This document shows, piece by piece, positions 53,958-62,718 of a stretch of 64,000 nucleotides of DNA. The stretch's first letter is position 1. Each line of letters opens with the position of its first letter. The DNA is from Deefgea tanakiae (GTDB taxonomy: Bacteria > Pseudomonadota > Gammaproteobacteria > Burkholderiales > Chitinibacteraceae), in contig NZ_CP081150.1 in assembly GCF_019665765.1 (NCBI RefSeq), positions 2,852,001 through 2,916,000 on the forward strand. The letters run 5' to 3'. Under the pieces are notes generated by a model that saw only the letters and a program-made list of their open reading frames with translations, searched no databases and was not told the DNA's origin. The position numbers were made by a program, and so were the translations under genes.

Positions 53958-54175
53958 TATTGCTGTGCCTTTGATGCAGCAATGCGGCTTTCTACCCATG
54001 CTGCAATATCTGAGGCCAGCCAGCCGACGCGACTACCGCCGAGAGAGATATTCTTCGGGAACGTGCCCGCCGCCATATCGCGGTAAATGCTGGTGCGTGA
54101 TTTTGTTGTGATTTGCTCTACAGTCTTGCGGTTGAATATTTGCGGCAAGCTGTCGGGGATAGTTTGATTGGTCAT
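53957..54175 (-). CDS. AlpA-family excisionase/transcription regulator
   Basis: 72-residue MerR-like helix-turn-helix protein: SRTSIYRDMAAGTFPKNISLGGSRVGWL is the AlpA signature (split here: TSIYRDMAAGTFPKN and SRVGWLASDIAAWV). AlpA proteins activate integrase or act as excisionase. First gene of the replication cassette. The start at MTNQT is chosen; the frame is open for 30 codons upstream without similarity. Confidence 0.88.
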   Translation of the reverse strand: MTNQTIPDSLPQIFNRKTVEQITTKSRTSIYRDMAAGTFPKNISLGGSRVGWLASDIAAWVESRIAASKAQQ

Positions 54176-54256
54176 TGTGTGCAATCCATAGCCGCGTTGG
54201 GCTTGTTTGGGTATGCACGAAAGATAAGGTCCCGCGAATGGGGCGTGAATTACCTG

Positions 54257-54304
54257 TGCTGGCAAAAGCTAGGTCATGCCTGCATCACCTAGCTTTTGCC
54301 AGCA
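54257..54304. terminator. 18-bp perfect inverted repeat upstream of alpA
   Basis: Arms 54257-54274 and 54287-54304 (core CTGGCAAAAGCTAGGT and complement) with a 12-base loop, each arm containing a TTTT/AAAA block. It lies just after the stop of the gene at 54309 and before alpA, so it may end one transcript or regulate alpA. Confidence 0.55.
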
Positions 54305-54308
54305 GCGG

Positions 54309-55073
54309 CTAACTCAGCTTAATCGGTTTTGCAGGCCAATTAATGGGGTCAGGGGTGTTTCTTAAGTCTTTTCTTGCTTTGCTAAATAAAACTCCAAGTG
54401 CACCGCACTCTTGTTCTGCACATTGGTCGCGGGTGCTGTATTTTCCTGAAAGCCACAATTCCCTTATTTCTGCTCTTTTTGCTCTTGAACCATTTGGGGC
54501 GCTGTGTTTTTTTTCTGCTGCTTTACGCGCAAGTCTTGAGATTGCGGCTTTTTCTAGTTGCTCGGCACTTGGCAACAATCCAGACTTTAACGTCAAAGCA
54601 TAAGTCAGCGCTTTGCTTGATTCTAAGTACCTAGCTAATTGATAATTCAAAATCCGTTCTATAGTTAAATCGTCACGATTTAATCCGTCCTCAGCAGAGC
54701 TCACTACTTCAAAATCATCCAGGCGGGATTTAGCAAGCCACAAACCATAGGCCGCAAGGTGCTCTATTCCATTCAATTTAATATCAACAGAATCATCTAT
54801 TTCAAGTCCGCCATCATCAGAATAAGTACCATCTTTGTTCGCCAGCCACTCAAAGTCCAGCTGCCATTCGCCGAGTATTAGCAAGTAAAGCGATTCGGAT
54901 GGCCAGAAATTGAAAAATTCGGTTCTTGCATCGTCCCCCCATTCCTCCAGACTGTAACTTAGCATTTCGCCTAGTTGTTCTTTCACAAGCCATGCAAAAG
55001 AATCTTTTTCAATTAGTGATTCAAGTTGACTAATAAGAAAGTTCCGATAGTCAGAAATATTGACTTCTTGCAT
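54309..55073 (-). CDS. hypothetical island protein between alpA and integrase
   Basis: 254 residues. N-terminal half acidic and aromatic (EWGDDARTEFFNFWPSESLY), C-terminal half basic (RLARKAAEKKHSAPNGSRAKRAEIRELW) and possibly DNA-binding. Such proteins are common in the same position in P4-like elements, but no function is known. AGGGGG lies before the ATG. Confidence 0.6.
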   Translation of the reverse strand: MQEVNISDYRNFLISQLESLIEKDSFAWLVKEQLGEMLSYSLEEWGDDARTEFFNFWPSESLYLLILGEWQLDFEWLANKDGTYSDDGGLEIDDSVDIKLNGIEHLAAYGLWLAKSRLDDFEVVSSAEDGLNRDDLTIERILNYQLARYLESSKALTYALTLKSGLLPSAEQLEKAAISRLARKAAEKKHSAPNGSRAKRAEIRELWLSGKYSTRDQCAEQECGALGVLFSKARKDLRNTPDPINWPAKPIKLS

Positions 55074-55174
55074 TTCACGCCCCCTAAGACGTAGTCTTTT
55101 TAATTTGATTGCCAGTGATAGCGAGTCAGGGCTACCTCTTTAAAAGCGGACCAATCTCGTTGCCGCAAACTCGG

Positions 55175-56401
55175 TTATGCAGCTCTTAATGGCACTACGT
55201 TATTCGGCTTGCTGGTTTTGCCGTTTAGAAAATCAGCCCAAGCTTGCATCATCACAGCGCGGTGCTCTAGCAGGTCGTCGCGGTTGTAGGCGGCCTCTGA
55301 TTTGTTTTCGATCTCATGCGCTAAAGCTCTTTCAGCCCAATCACCCGGGTATTGATTCACGCTTGCCCAATCTCGGAAAGATGATCTAAAGCCGTGTGCG
55401 GTTGCTGTCCGTTCGCCTGTGTTGCTGTGGGCGTTTTTCTTGCGTAGAAACATCGTCAATACGCTATCGGATAGGGGTTTTTCAGCTCTAGGGCTTGGAA
55501 ACACCAAAGTCGGGTGCTGGCCTTGCTGCGCTCTCAATATCTCCATTGCCGAATCAGATAAGGGTATGCGGTGAGCTATGCCCATTTTCATCCGTTCGGC
55601 GGGTATCGTCCAAATTGCGCTGTCTAAATCTATTTCAGCCCAAGCCGCGCCGCGTATTTCGCCAGATCGTGCAGCGGTCAACATTAAAAACATCAAAGCA
55701 TTAGCGCTCACACTTTGGCGACTAGATAGATTGCTGGCAACAAAGGCGGGAACGTCACGCCATGGCATGGCAGGGAAATGCTCCACCCTTGCGGCCTCGC
55801 CTTGCTTGGGTAATAGGTAACGAACTACATCAACGGGATTAGCTGCAATAAAGCCATGTGCCCAAGCCCACCCCATCACCGCGCTCATGCGTTGTTTCAC
55901 TCGGCTGGCTGTTTCGGCTTTCTTTAGCCAGAAAGGGCGCAATACATCGGCAATGTGTTTTGGTGTGATCTCAGTAACGGGCATTGCACCTATGTGCTTG
56001 AACACATAAATGTGCATGCTGTTTATCCAATCGTTTACATGCTTTGGATTGCTCCAGCTCGGCGCTAAGTCTTTATGCAGTATTTCGGCAGCCTGTTGGA
56101 ATGTGGGCGTTGCTGGTGCTGCTTTCTCTCGTGCTTTCGCATCAAGCGGGTCGATGCCCTCAGCAACGAGCTTGCGCATGGCCTCGGCCTTTTCTTTGGC
56201 GCTGGCAATTCCTATTTCAGGATAACTACCCAAGCCAGCATCGCGGCGTTTTCCCGTGAGGGGCGAAACAAAGCGCAATTCCCATCTGCCACGGCCTTTA
56301 ATCTTGCTTGGAATTAATCGCAAACCCATCACGCCACCATGAGGTAGCGGTTTATCGTCGGGCTTTATCGCTTTTGCTTTGGTATCAGTGAGAATCGCCA
56401 T
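55175..56401 (-). CDS. tyrosine-type site-specific integrase, DUF4102/P4 family
   Basis: 408 residues. N-terminal DUF4102 arm-binding domain (LTDTKAKAIKPDDKPLP, GVMGLRLIPSK), core-binding domain, then the catalytic domain with Arg in LTAARSGEIRGAAW, His-x-x-Arg in AHGFRSSFRDW, a further His in LAHEIEN and Tyr in AAYNRDD. All key residues are present, so it should be active. It reads leftward from the right attachment site candidate and away from it, as expected for an integrase next to attP. The GGAG before the ATG is ten bases away. Confidence 0.95.
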   Translation of the reverse strand: MAILTDTKAKAIKPDDKPLPHGGVMGLRLIPSKIKGRGRWELRFVSPLTGKRRDAGLGSYPEIGIASAKEKAEAMRKLVAEGIDPLDAKAREKAAPATPTFQQAAEILHKDLAPSWSNPKHVNDWINSMHIYVFKHIGAMPVTEITPKHIADVLRPFWLKKAETASRVKQRMSAVMGWAWAHGFIAANPVDVVRYLLPKQGEAARVEHFPAMPWRDVPAFVASNLSSRQSVSANALMFLMLTAARSGEIRGAAWAEIDLDSAIWTIPAERMKMGIAHRIPLSDSAMEILRAQQGQHPTLVFPSPRAEKPLSDSVLTMFLRKKNAHSNTGERTATAHGFRSSFRDWASVNQYPGDWAERALAHEIENKSEAAYNRDDLLEHRAVMMQAWADFLNGKTSKPNNVVPLRAA

Positions 56402-56433
56402 TTTCTTTACGCTCCTTTGTCTTGCCTGCTAAC

Positions 56434-56453
56434 CCCACATTTTACCCCACACG
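56434..56453 (+). promoter_or_regulatory. possible integrase arm site near the right end
   Basis: CCCCACATTTTACCCCAC, upstream of the integrase. The first ten bases recur at 28807-28816 near the left end on the same strand. Confidence 0.4.
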
Positions 56454-56571
56454 ATAGGTGGGCTTTAACGGGAATCATTGGGAACATAATAGCACATCAC
56501 TAGGGTGAAGGCCTTGTTTTTGCTTGTGTTATGGGAGTTGCTGGGAATCGCTGAAACAATAAATTTGCAGT

Positions 56572-56586
56572 TTCTCCCTCCACCAG
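56572..56586 (+). repeat. attR candidate (repeat of tRNA-Tyr 3' end)
   Basis: Exact 15-base repeat of the tRNA-Tyr end, in the same orientation, 171 bases from the integrase start. Confidence 0.75.
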
Positions 56587-56692
56587 ACTCCCCTTGTTGT
56601 ATTCGCAGTATTCTATTTTCTCCCCTTGTTTTAAATCCCAAATTGAGTACTTGCCCTTACAATGGTAAATCCATCTGTTTGAGTCATTGATC

Positions 56693-57409
56693 ATGAAAAA
56701 ACTATCGCTCGATAAAATTCTGCAAAGCCAAGGCTTTGGTTCTCGCAAAGGCTGCCGTGATTTAATCGAGGACGGTGACGTTTCGATCGATGGCGTCGTG
56801 ATTACCAAATGGAAAACCGAATTCGTACCGCAAGGTTTGGTGTTTCAAGTATTCGATGAAACGTGGGAATACCGCGAAAAAGTCTATCTGGTGCTCAATA
56901 AACCAAGTGGCTATGAGTGCTCACGTAAACCAACGCATCACCCTGCGGTGCTGACGCTGTTTCCACAGAATATGGAATGGCGTGATGTGCAAACGGTGGG
57001 GCGACTTGATCATGACACCACTGGATTGCTGCTGTTGTCGGACGATGGCGCTTTTATTCATGCGCAAAGCTCACCTAAACGTCACCAACCGAAAACCTAT
57101 ATCGCGACCACCGCTGAGGCGGTTACGGACAAATTAGTCGCTGATTTATTGGCTGGCGTGCAATTGATTGATGAGAATGCACCGATTGCAGCACTCGTTG
57201 CCAATAAAGTGGCTGAAAATCAAATCGAGATGATTTTGGAGCAAGGCAAATATCATCAAGTGAAGCGAATGTTGGCCGCCGCTGGTAATCATTGCAGTGC
57301 ATTATCGCGCGTACAAATTGGTGGCTTAAAGTTGGCTGATTTGGCTTTGGCCGAGGGCGAGTGGCGTTATTTAACGGCGGATGAATTGCTGCTTTTGCAG
57401 CGTGATTAA
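56693..57409 (+). CDS. rsuA: 16S rRNA pseudouridine synthase, RsuA family
   Basis: 238 residues. An S4-like N-terminal RNA-binding domain (LSLDKILQSQGFGSRKGCRDLI) precedes the catalytic core with the signature GRLDHDTTGLLLLSDDG, whose Asp is the nucleophile. The C-terminal GKYHQVKRMLAAAGN fits the RsuA/RluBEF group. RsuA (uridine 516 of 16S) is the best name; RluE-type 23S synthases are the alternative. This is the first ordinary chromosomal gene to the right of the island, transcribed from its own promoter. Confidence 0.85.
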   Translation: MKKLSLDKILQSQGFGSRKGCRDLIEDGDVSIDGVVITKWKTEFVPQGLVFQVFDETWEYREKVYLVLNKPSGYECSRKPTHHPAVLTLFPQNMEWRDVQTVGRLDHDTTGLLLLSDDGAFIHAQSSPKRHQPKTYIATTAEAVTDKLVADLLAGVQLIDENAPIAALVANKVAENQIEMILEQGKYHQVKRMLAAAGNHCSALSRVQIGGLKLADLALAEGEWRYLTADELLLLQRD

Positions 57410-57438
57410 GACGTTAAATTTATAGCGGGTATATGTCT

Positions 57439-58650
57439 CTATGCAGCTTTTGGCTTTGCCCCTACAGACATACCCGTTTGTTGACTGCTTTGAATTTGAC
57501 TCACCAAGGCGCTGAGATCTTCTTGGCTCAGCGCTGATTTACTACTCACCGCAGCTTTTCGTTTTAGAATCGCCGCTTGTAGACTCTCTAATAATTCATA
57601 GATCGAGTCGCCATCTACGCCAGCGCGCACCATATTGACGACACAGCTCGGGTGAAAACTGCTGTCGCTATGGTCAATTTGCAGCGCATTAATCGAAAGT
57701 TCGATTTCCAGCATCATATTGCGCATTGGCTGCGTCGGTATATTGCTACACAATAAAATAAAATCATTCCCCGTAAAACGCCCAATGGTAATTGCGGCAT
57801 CACCGGCAATATCTTTGAGTACCCTTGCCGATTGGCGTAAAGCCATATCCCCAGCAACAAAACCATAACGCTGATTGATTTCTTGAAACTGCTTCAGATT
57901 GACGCAAATCATCGCGAACGATTGCTGGTATTTCTGCGCGCGGCGAAATTCTTTGATGGCGCACTCTTCAATACCACGCCGATTCAATAATCCGGTGAGC
58001 GCATCATAACGCGCGAGCTTCACCAACCGAGTATGCAGTCGATGTGATAAAGCGTTGTGATAGGCATAGGGCAAAACCAATTGGCTAATCAGCAGCGTAA
58101 TGAGCAAGGTTGCATGGAAGTTGTCTTGCGGAACCAGCCCAAGTCCGAGCGCTAAAAAAGTAAGCGCAAAAATAAGCAGACTAGAGAGCAATAAACTACG
58201 TGGCACGGCCCATTGCTCATCGTTATGGGCAAGGCGCGCCTCATAAGCAATCACCAACCACACGGGTACAGAGATCAGGCACATTAAACTTAATGCTGTT
58301 TGGGGGTAGACCACACCTAAAGATTGCAGCAGCAATACGAATACCGCGGCAGCGAGTGCCATCGCCCACCAACCGAGTAGCGCAGGGCGGGCAAAAAAAC
58401 GACGCGTTCCTGCTAGTAGGACGAGCAGACCACTGATCCAGACGATAGCTGCAGCTGCGCCGTAATCGGTATTGAGCAGAAAGACCAATGTAATACTGCC
58501 AGCCGCGAGCAATCCCCCGCCGCAAGCGATCGTGCCCAATCCACGTTCAGAATGGTGGGATCGAGTCAGTAAAATATACTGCGCAATCGCGATGATGCCG
58601 CTGAGACCTGTTGCCCACAGTAAAGAAGTGAATGAAATTGCAATTTCCAT
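57439..58650 (-). CDS. membrane protein with degenerate GGDEF domain
   Basis: 403 residues. About six or seven transmembrane helices (1-190), then a GGDEF fold introduced by KLARYDALTGLLNRRG. The active-site signature is FTGNDF rather than GGDEF, so diguanylate cyclase activity is doubtful; it might bind GTP or c-di-GMP, or act through protein contact. Start at MEIAI; 26 upstream codons are open but not hydrophobic. It ends 30 bases from rsuA, convergent. Confidence 0.8.
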   Translation of the reverse strand: MEIAISFTSLLWATGLSGIIAIAQYILLTRSHHSERGLGTIACGGGLLAAGSITLVFLLNTDYGAAAAIVWISGLLVLLAGTRRFFARPALLGWWAMALAAAVFVLLLQSLGVVYPQTALSLMCLISVPVWLVIAYEARLAHNDEQWAVPRSLLLSSLLIFALTFLALGLGLVPQDNFHATLLITLLISQLVLPYAYHNALSHRLHTRLVKLARYDALTGLLNRRGIEECAIKEFRRAQKYQQSFAMICVNLKQFQEINQRYGFVAGDMALRQSARVLKDIAGDAAITIGRFTGNDFILLCSNIPTQPMRNMMLEIELSINALQIDHSDSSFHPSCVVNMVRAGVDGDSIYELLESLQAAILKRKAAVSSKSALSQEDLSALVSQIQSSQQTGMSVGAKPKAA

Positions 58651-58768
58651 AGTTTGCAAAGTACATGAAAACCCTAGTGTCGTGGGGTATGAGTAGATAG
58701 ATGGTGGATGTTTGCAGACAGAATGCAACGAATGGTTATAATCCGAATATTCATCCTGGAGAAATACA

Positions 58769-59707
58769 ATGTCAGCACTGATTTGCGGCTCAATGGCCTA
58801 CGACACAATTATGGTCTTTCCCGACCAGTTTAAAAAGCACATCTTGCCTGAGCAAATCCATATTTTGTCAGTGTCTTTTTTAGTGCCTGAGATGCGTCGT
58901 GAATTAGGCGGTTGTGCGGGCAATATTGCGTACACATTGAAAATGTTAGGTTCAGAGCCACTCATTATGGCAACAGTCGGTCAAGACTTCGGTGTTTATG
59001 CGACGTGGTTGGATCAATTGTCAATCTCACGTGCTTATATCTCCGAGCAAGAAGGCTTTACCGGCCAATGTTTTATTACGACTGATTTAGACGACAACCA
59101 AATCACGGCCTTCCACCCGGGCGCGATGGGCGTGTCGCACTTAAATCAAGTGAGTGCTGTAAAAGAAAAACTCGCCATTGCGATTGTGTCGCCCGATGGT
59201 AAACAAGGCATGCAAGACCATAGCCGCCAACTCGCCGCCGCAAAAGTGCCATTCATTTTCGATCCGGGTCAAGGTATGCCGATGTTCAGTGGTGAAGAGT
59301 TGATCGAATTGATTGAATTGGCCGACTACGTCACCCTCAATGATTATGAGGCGGAAATGCTGGGTCAGCGTACCGGTCTGTCGATTGCTGAAATTGCAGC
59401 CAAGGTTAAAGCCTTGGTCGTGACTTTAGGCGCAGAAGGTGCGCAGATTTATGCGGATGGCGTGCGTCATGATATTCCTGCCGTGCCAGCAGCAGCGGTG
59501 CTCGATCCTACTGGGTGTGGCGATGCGTTCCGTGCGGGCTTATTGCATGGCTTGATGCGCGGCTGGGATTGGCCAACCACAGGTCGCTTGGCCAGCCTAT
59601 TGGGCAGTATCAAGATTGCTCAGCGCGGCGGGCAAAATCATAAATTTACTCTGGCGACATTGAACGAGCAATACCGTGCCGCATTTGGTAGCGAATTGCC
59701 GCAGTAA
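58769..59707 (+). CDS. PfkB-family carbohydrate/adenosine kinase
   Basis: 312-residue sugar or nucleoside kinase. The N-terminal substrate-binding GGCAGNIAYTLKMLG and the C-terminal anion-hole signature DPTGCGDAFRAGLLHG, with catalytic Asp, are both intact. The substrate (ribose, adenosine, fructose) cannot be told. Start MSALI has GGAG nearby. A terminator follows. Confidence 0.85.
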   Translation: MSALICGSMAYDTIMVFPDQFKKHILPEQIHILSVSFLVPEMRRELGGCAGNIAYTLKMLGSEPLIMATVGQDFGVYATWLDQLSISRAYISEQEGFTGQCFITTDLDDNQITAFHPGAMGVSHLNQVSAVKEKLAIAIVSPDGKQGMQDHSRQLAAAKVPFIFDPGQGMPMFSGEELIELIELADYVTLNDYEAEMLGQRTGLSIAEIAAKVKALVVTLGAEGAQIYADGVRHDIPAVPAAAVLDPTGCGDAFRAGLLHGLMRGWDWPTTGRLASLLGSIKIAQRGGQNHKFTLATLNEQYRAAFGSELPQ

Positions 59708-59726
59708 AACGGCGGCTTAGTTAATA

Positions 59727-59753
59727 AAAAGGCGACTCAATGAGTCGCCTTTT
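59727..59753. terminator. bidirectional intrinsic terminator
   Basis: AAAAGGCGACTCA / TGAGTCGCCTTTT around one base, shared by the convergent genes at 58769 and 59755. Confidence 0.85.
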
Positions 59754-59754
59754 C

Positions 59755-60333
59755 TTATTTATTGCGGCAAGCAGGACAGTCGCCGGACTGCTTGTCGGCT
59801 TTAAAGTCTTTACGGATGGTTTCGATAGGCCATGGCTCACCGACCCTACAAAATGAATCGGCAAGGCTGGCTTGCCATGCATTGTGTTGATTTTTCTGAA
59901 TTAACTTCCAAGTGACTTTACTATTTTTAGTCCATTCTTGCTTCGAATTGCCCCAGCCATAAGTGCGGTACTGATTGGTCTTGCAGTCGATGCCTTCAAA
60001 AATAATATTTTGATTGCCGCCAGATTTTGGGCCTACCGCAACGACATAGCGGACAACTTGGTCTTTACCCAAGCTCAGGCTATCGAGCGCAATTTTATAG
60101 CTGTTAGACTTCATTTCTTGGTAAAACTGAATCGGTGCCCACGCTTGCAGTGTGGCAATCGTTGGAAATTGAAAATCTTGTTCCTGTGGGATTGGTGCTG
60201 GCGCATTGATGCGACTAAAAATATCTTTGAATCCGCCGCCGTCTGCGCCCATACCGTCAGGCGTGTGGGCATCATATTCTGCCGCTTGTGAGAATCCCGC
60301 TAGTAAAGCAGTCAACAGTAGAATATTGCGCAT
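59755..60333 (-). CDS. CNP1-like family secreted protein
   Basis: 192 residues with signal peptide (ending SQA). The pattern FQFPTIATLQAWAPIQFYQ and a cysteine pair (DCPAC) near the C-terminus match CNP1-like proteins of Neisseriales and relatives, a family without known biochemical function. Start at MRNIL; the 34 upstream in-frame codons overlap the end of the exporter gene and lack the signal. Confidence 0.75.
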   Translation of the reverse strand: MRNILLLTALLAGFSQAAEYDAHTPDGMGADGGGFKDIFSRINAPAPIPQEQDFQFPTIATLQAWAPIQFYQEMKSNSYKIALDSLSLGKDQVVRYVVAVGPKSGGNQNIIFEGIDCKTNQYRTYGWGNSKQEWTKNSKVTWKLIQKNQHNAWQASLADSFCRVGEPWPIETIRKDFKADKQSGDCPACRNK

Positions 60334-60388
60334 TAGAATTTTCCATCCAGTCAAAGTGGGCACATCGTAGCAAGCATTGCCGACTGGC

Positions 60389-61402
60389 TCAATGCTCGAT
60401 ACGGTGAATAGGTACGATTTTACCATCTCGTTCACTCAACCACGCCGGTTGCAATGTCACATGATCAATGCCGTAATCATTTTCTAGCATTTGATTGAGC
60501 TGCAAAATCAAGCTAGGCCAAGCCAGTGGTTCACTAATTATTAAGTGTGCCGACAAGGCTTTGCGCTTGCTGCCAATGCTCCAAACATGCAAATCATGCA
60601 CTTCGACAATGCCAGGTACGGCAGCGAGGCGCTCGCCTACTTGGATCAGATCAATGCCGTCAGGCACGCCCTCCATCAGTAGATGGGTGGATTGGCGGAG
60701 TAAATTCCAAGTTGAACGCAAAATCAGTAGCGAAACAGCAATCGACAAGATCGGATCAATCGGCATCCAGCCAGTGAAATAAATCACCGCGCCAGCAGCA
60801 ATCGCGGCGACTGAGCCCAATAAATCACCCAGCACATGGATCAGTGCCGCGCGGCTATTGAGGTTGTCATGATCGTGCGATAGCTGCCAAGCGGAAAACA
60901 CATTCACCAGCAGGCCAATCACGGCAATCACCATCACCCCCATACCATTGACAGGCTCTGGGTGCAGTAGGCGCTGTACGGCCTCGACGATAATCCACAC
61001 CACCAAGGCAATCATCGTCAGGCTATTAACCAGCGCGCCAATTAATTCGGCACGGGCGTAACCATAGGATTTACCGGCATTCGCGGGGCGCTGACCAATG
61101 ACATTGGCAATCAGCGCCAGCAGTAAGGCCGCGCTGTCGGTCATCATATGACCCGCATCAGAAATCAAGGCCAATGAACCAGACCAAATACCGCCAGCCA
61201 ATTCGATGAAGGCAAAGCCAAAGGTAACTACCAGCGCAAAAATCAGGCGTTTTTGTGAGGTGGGTACGCCATGGTCGTGATGGTGGTGACTGTGGTCGTT
61301 GCGATGGTCGTGCTTGGCATTGTGCCCATGCGGTCTATCGTGCGGATGCGGGTGTTGCTCACCTTCTGGATGTTGGTGATTCGTATGTGGTGCGTAACTC
61401 AT
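60389..61402 (-). CDS. cation diffusion facilitator, ZitB/CzcD-like zinc exporter
   Basis: 337-residue six-helix exporter. A His-rich N-terminus (about 6-45, e.g. HSHHHHDHG) and a second site from TM2/TM5: LISDAGHMMTD and LIHVLGDLLGS provide the H/D-type zinc ligands. A C-terminal dimerisation domain has HDLHVWSIGSKRKALSAHL. The ATG overlaps the stop of the upstream sensor kinase gene by four bases, so it belongs to that operon; it is probably regulated by the two-component pair. Zinc is the likely cation. Confidence 0.92.
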   Translation of the reverse strand: MSYAPHTNHQHPEGEQHPHPHDRPHGHNAKHDHRNDHSHHHHDHGVPTSQKRLIFALVVTFGFAFIELAGGIWSGSLALISDAGHMMTDSAALLLALIANVIGQRPANAGKSYGYARAELIGALVNSLTMIALVVWIIVEAVQRLLHPEPVNGMGVMVIAVIGLLVNVFSAWQLSHDHDNLNSRAALIHVLGDLLGSVAAIAAGAVIYFTGWMPIDPILSIAVSLLILRSTWNLLRQSTHLLMEGVPDGIDLIQVGERLAAVPGIVEVHDLHVWSIGSKRKALSAHLIISEPLAWPSLILQLNQMLENDYGIDHVTLQPAWLSERDGKIVPIHRIEH

Positions 61403-62718
61403 GATGGGAGGTCCAGATTAAAGATCACTTCAACACAAAATCCACCTTCAGGCAGATTGCTTAACTGTAATTTGGCGCCGTGCAGATCGGCGATGCGACG
61501 AACGATAGAAAGCCCTAGACCCACGCCGGGCTGTGCTTGGCCCGGCGGGCGATAAAAGCGCTCACCCAGACGAGTTAAATCGGCCTCGCTAACGCCAGGG
61601 CCATCGTCAGTGACGCGGAGTCGCACCCCGTTGATCTGAATTTGAATGCTTGCAGCTTTTCCCGCGTAATGTCTTGCATTATCGAGTACATTTCTCAGCA
61701 ATAAACCCAATAAAATCGGTTGCCCACGCATTGGAGTCGCTTGATCGACAATCAAATGTCCATCATCGATGGGTAAATCTGCTTCGATGAGCGCGGTTCT
61801 GGCTAAGTCGGGCAAAGAGATCGCCTCAAACTCAAGCTGTTCGCCATGCTCAAGACGTGACAGAGCCAACAGTTGAGTCACAAGTCGTGTCGTTCGATCC
61901 ACGCCGGCTAGCGCTTTGCCGAGTGCTTTTTCACGAATTTCTGCGCGTGGACTATTCTGAGCCAGTTCAATTTGCACGCGTAGTCCTGCCAGCGGCGTGC
62001 GTAATTCATGTGCTGCATCGGCAGTAAAGCGCCGCTCACGTGCCAAGGTGTTGCTGACTTGGGCAAATAAGGTGTTCAGTCGATCGCGCAGCGGTGTGAT
62101 TTCACAAGGCACCGCAATCTCAAGCGGATTGAGATTATTCGGTTCGCGTTCGGCGAGTTCGGCAGTCACCAACTTGAGCGGTTTCAGTCCTTGGCGAATG
62201 GCCAACAATAGCAAAGGCAGCAGCAACAAAAACGCCCACATTGCGGTTTCGCCTAAATGCTCGCTGAGTTCATGAGCAATTTTTAATTGATTGCGCTGTG
62301 GTTCGCCCACGATGAGTTGCCGTTCATCGTCTTGTCGCACCGTGATTTGCCAAGCATGTCCTTGGTGTTGGATTAAATAAGGGTATCGACTGGCTGCGGG
62401 TTGCACCGGAAAAGCCGTTGCTAGACTGCTAATGACTTCGCCGCCTTCACGATCGCGCAAGCTAAAACCTAGCACCACGTGTTTATCTCGATTTTTATAC
62501 AGTGCTGGTTTTAAATCATCTTCATCGCCTAAGTTTTGCCACAACATATCGGCGTAGGCGGTGAGTTGGCGATCAAGTACTTCCGCCGTTTCTTTGCGCG
62601 CCTCGTGTAGTAAAACGACACTAAAGACAATCCACGCACACAAAGTGGCGAGCGAAACCAGTAAGGTGAGGCGGCTGACCAGCGAGTGATGTAGCCAATG
62701 TTGAATGCGTTTAATCAA
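61399..62718 (-). CDS. two-component sensor kinase, QseC/PmrB-like
   Basis: 439 residues. Two transmembrane helices (about 15-37 and 158-178), a periplasmic domain, short HAMP-like linker, HisKA with FTADAAHELRTPLAGLRVQI and an HATPase (NVLDNARHYAG, DDGPGV, GLGLSIVRRI). QseC and PmrB relatives have this layout. Its start overlaps the stop of the response regulator gene, and its stop overlaps the CDF gene, so all three are cotranscribed. Confidence 0.88.
   Translation of the reverse strand: MIKRIQHWLHHSLVSRLTLLVSLATLCAWIVFSVVLLHEARKETAEVLDRQLTAYADMLWQNLGDEDDLKPALYKNRDKHVVLGFSLRDREGGEVISSLATAFPVQPAASRYPYLIQHQGHAWQITVRQDDERQLIVGEPQRNQLKIAHELSEHLGETAMWAFLLLLPLLLLAIRQGLKPLKLVTAELAEREPNNLNPLEIAVPCEITPLRDRLNTLFAQVSNTLARERRFTADAAHELRTPLAGLRVQIELAQNSPRAEIREKALGKALAGVDRTTRLVTQLLALSRLEHGEQLEFEAISLPDLARTALIEADLPIDDGHLIVDQATPMRGQPILLGLLLRNVLDNARHYAGKAASIQIQINGVRLRVTDDGPGVSEADLTRLGERFYRPPGQAQPGVGLGLSIVRRIADLHGAKLQLSNLPEGGFCVEVIFNLDLPS

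Larger units (their letters stand above)
28736..56586. mobile_element. candidate integrative metal-resistance island in tRNA-Tyr
   Basis: About 27.9 kb. The 15-base tRNA 3' end TTCTCCCTCCACCAG at 28736-28750 is repeated exactly and in the same orientation at 56572-56586, the latter 171 bases from the start of a tyrosine integrase. The right quarter is a P4-like replication module with AlpA, primase, DUF927 protein and iteron-like repeats; the rest is metal-resistance cargo plus an RsbQ/GGDEF pair. A CCCCACATTT motif near each end may be an integrase arm site. Boundaries rest on the repeats; no empty-site sequence is available here. Confidence 0.75.
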
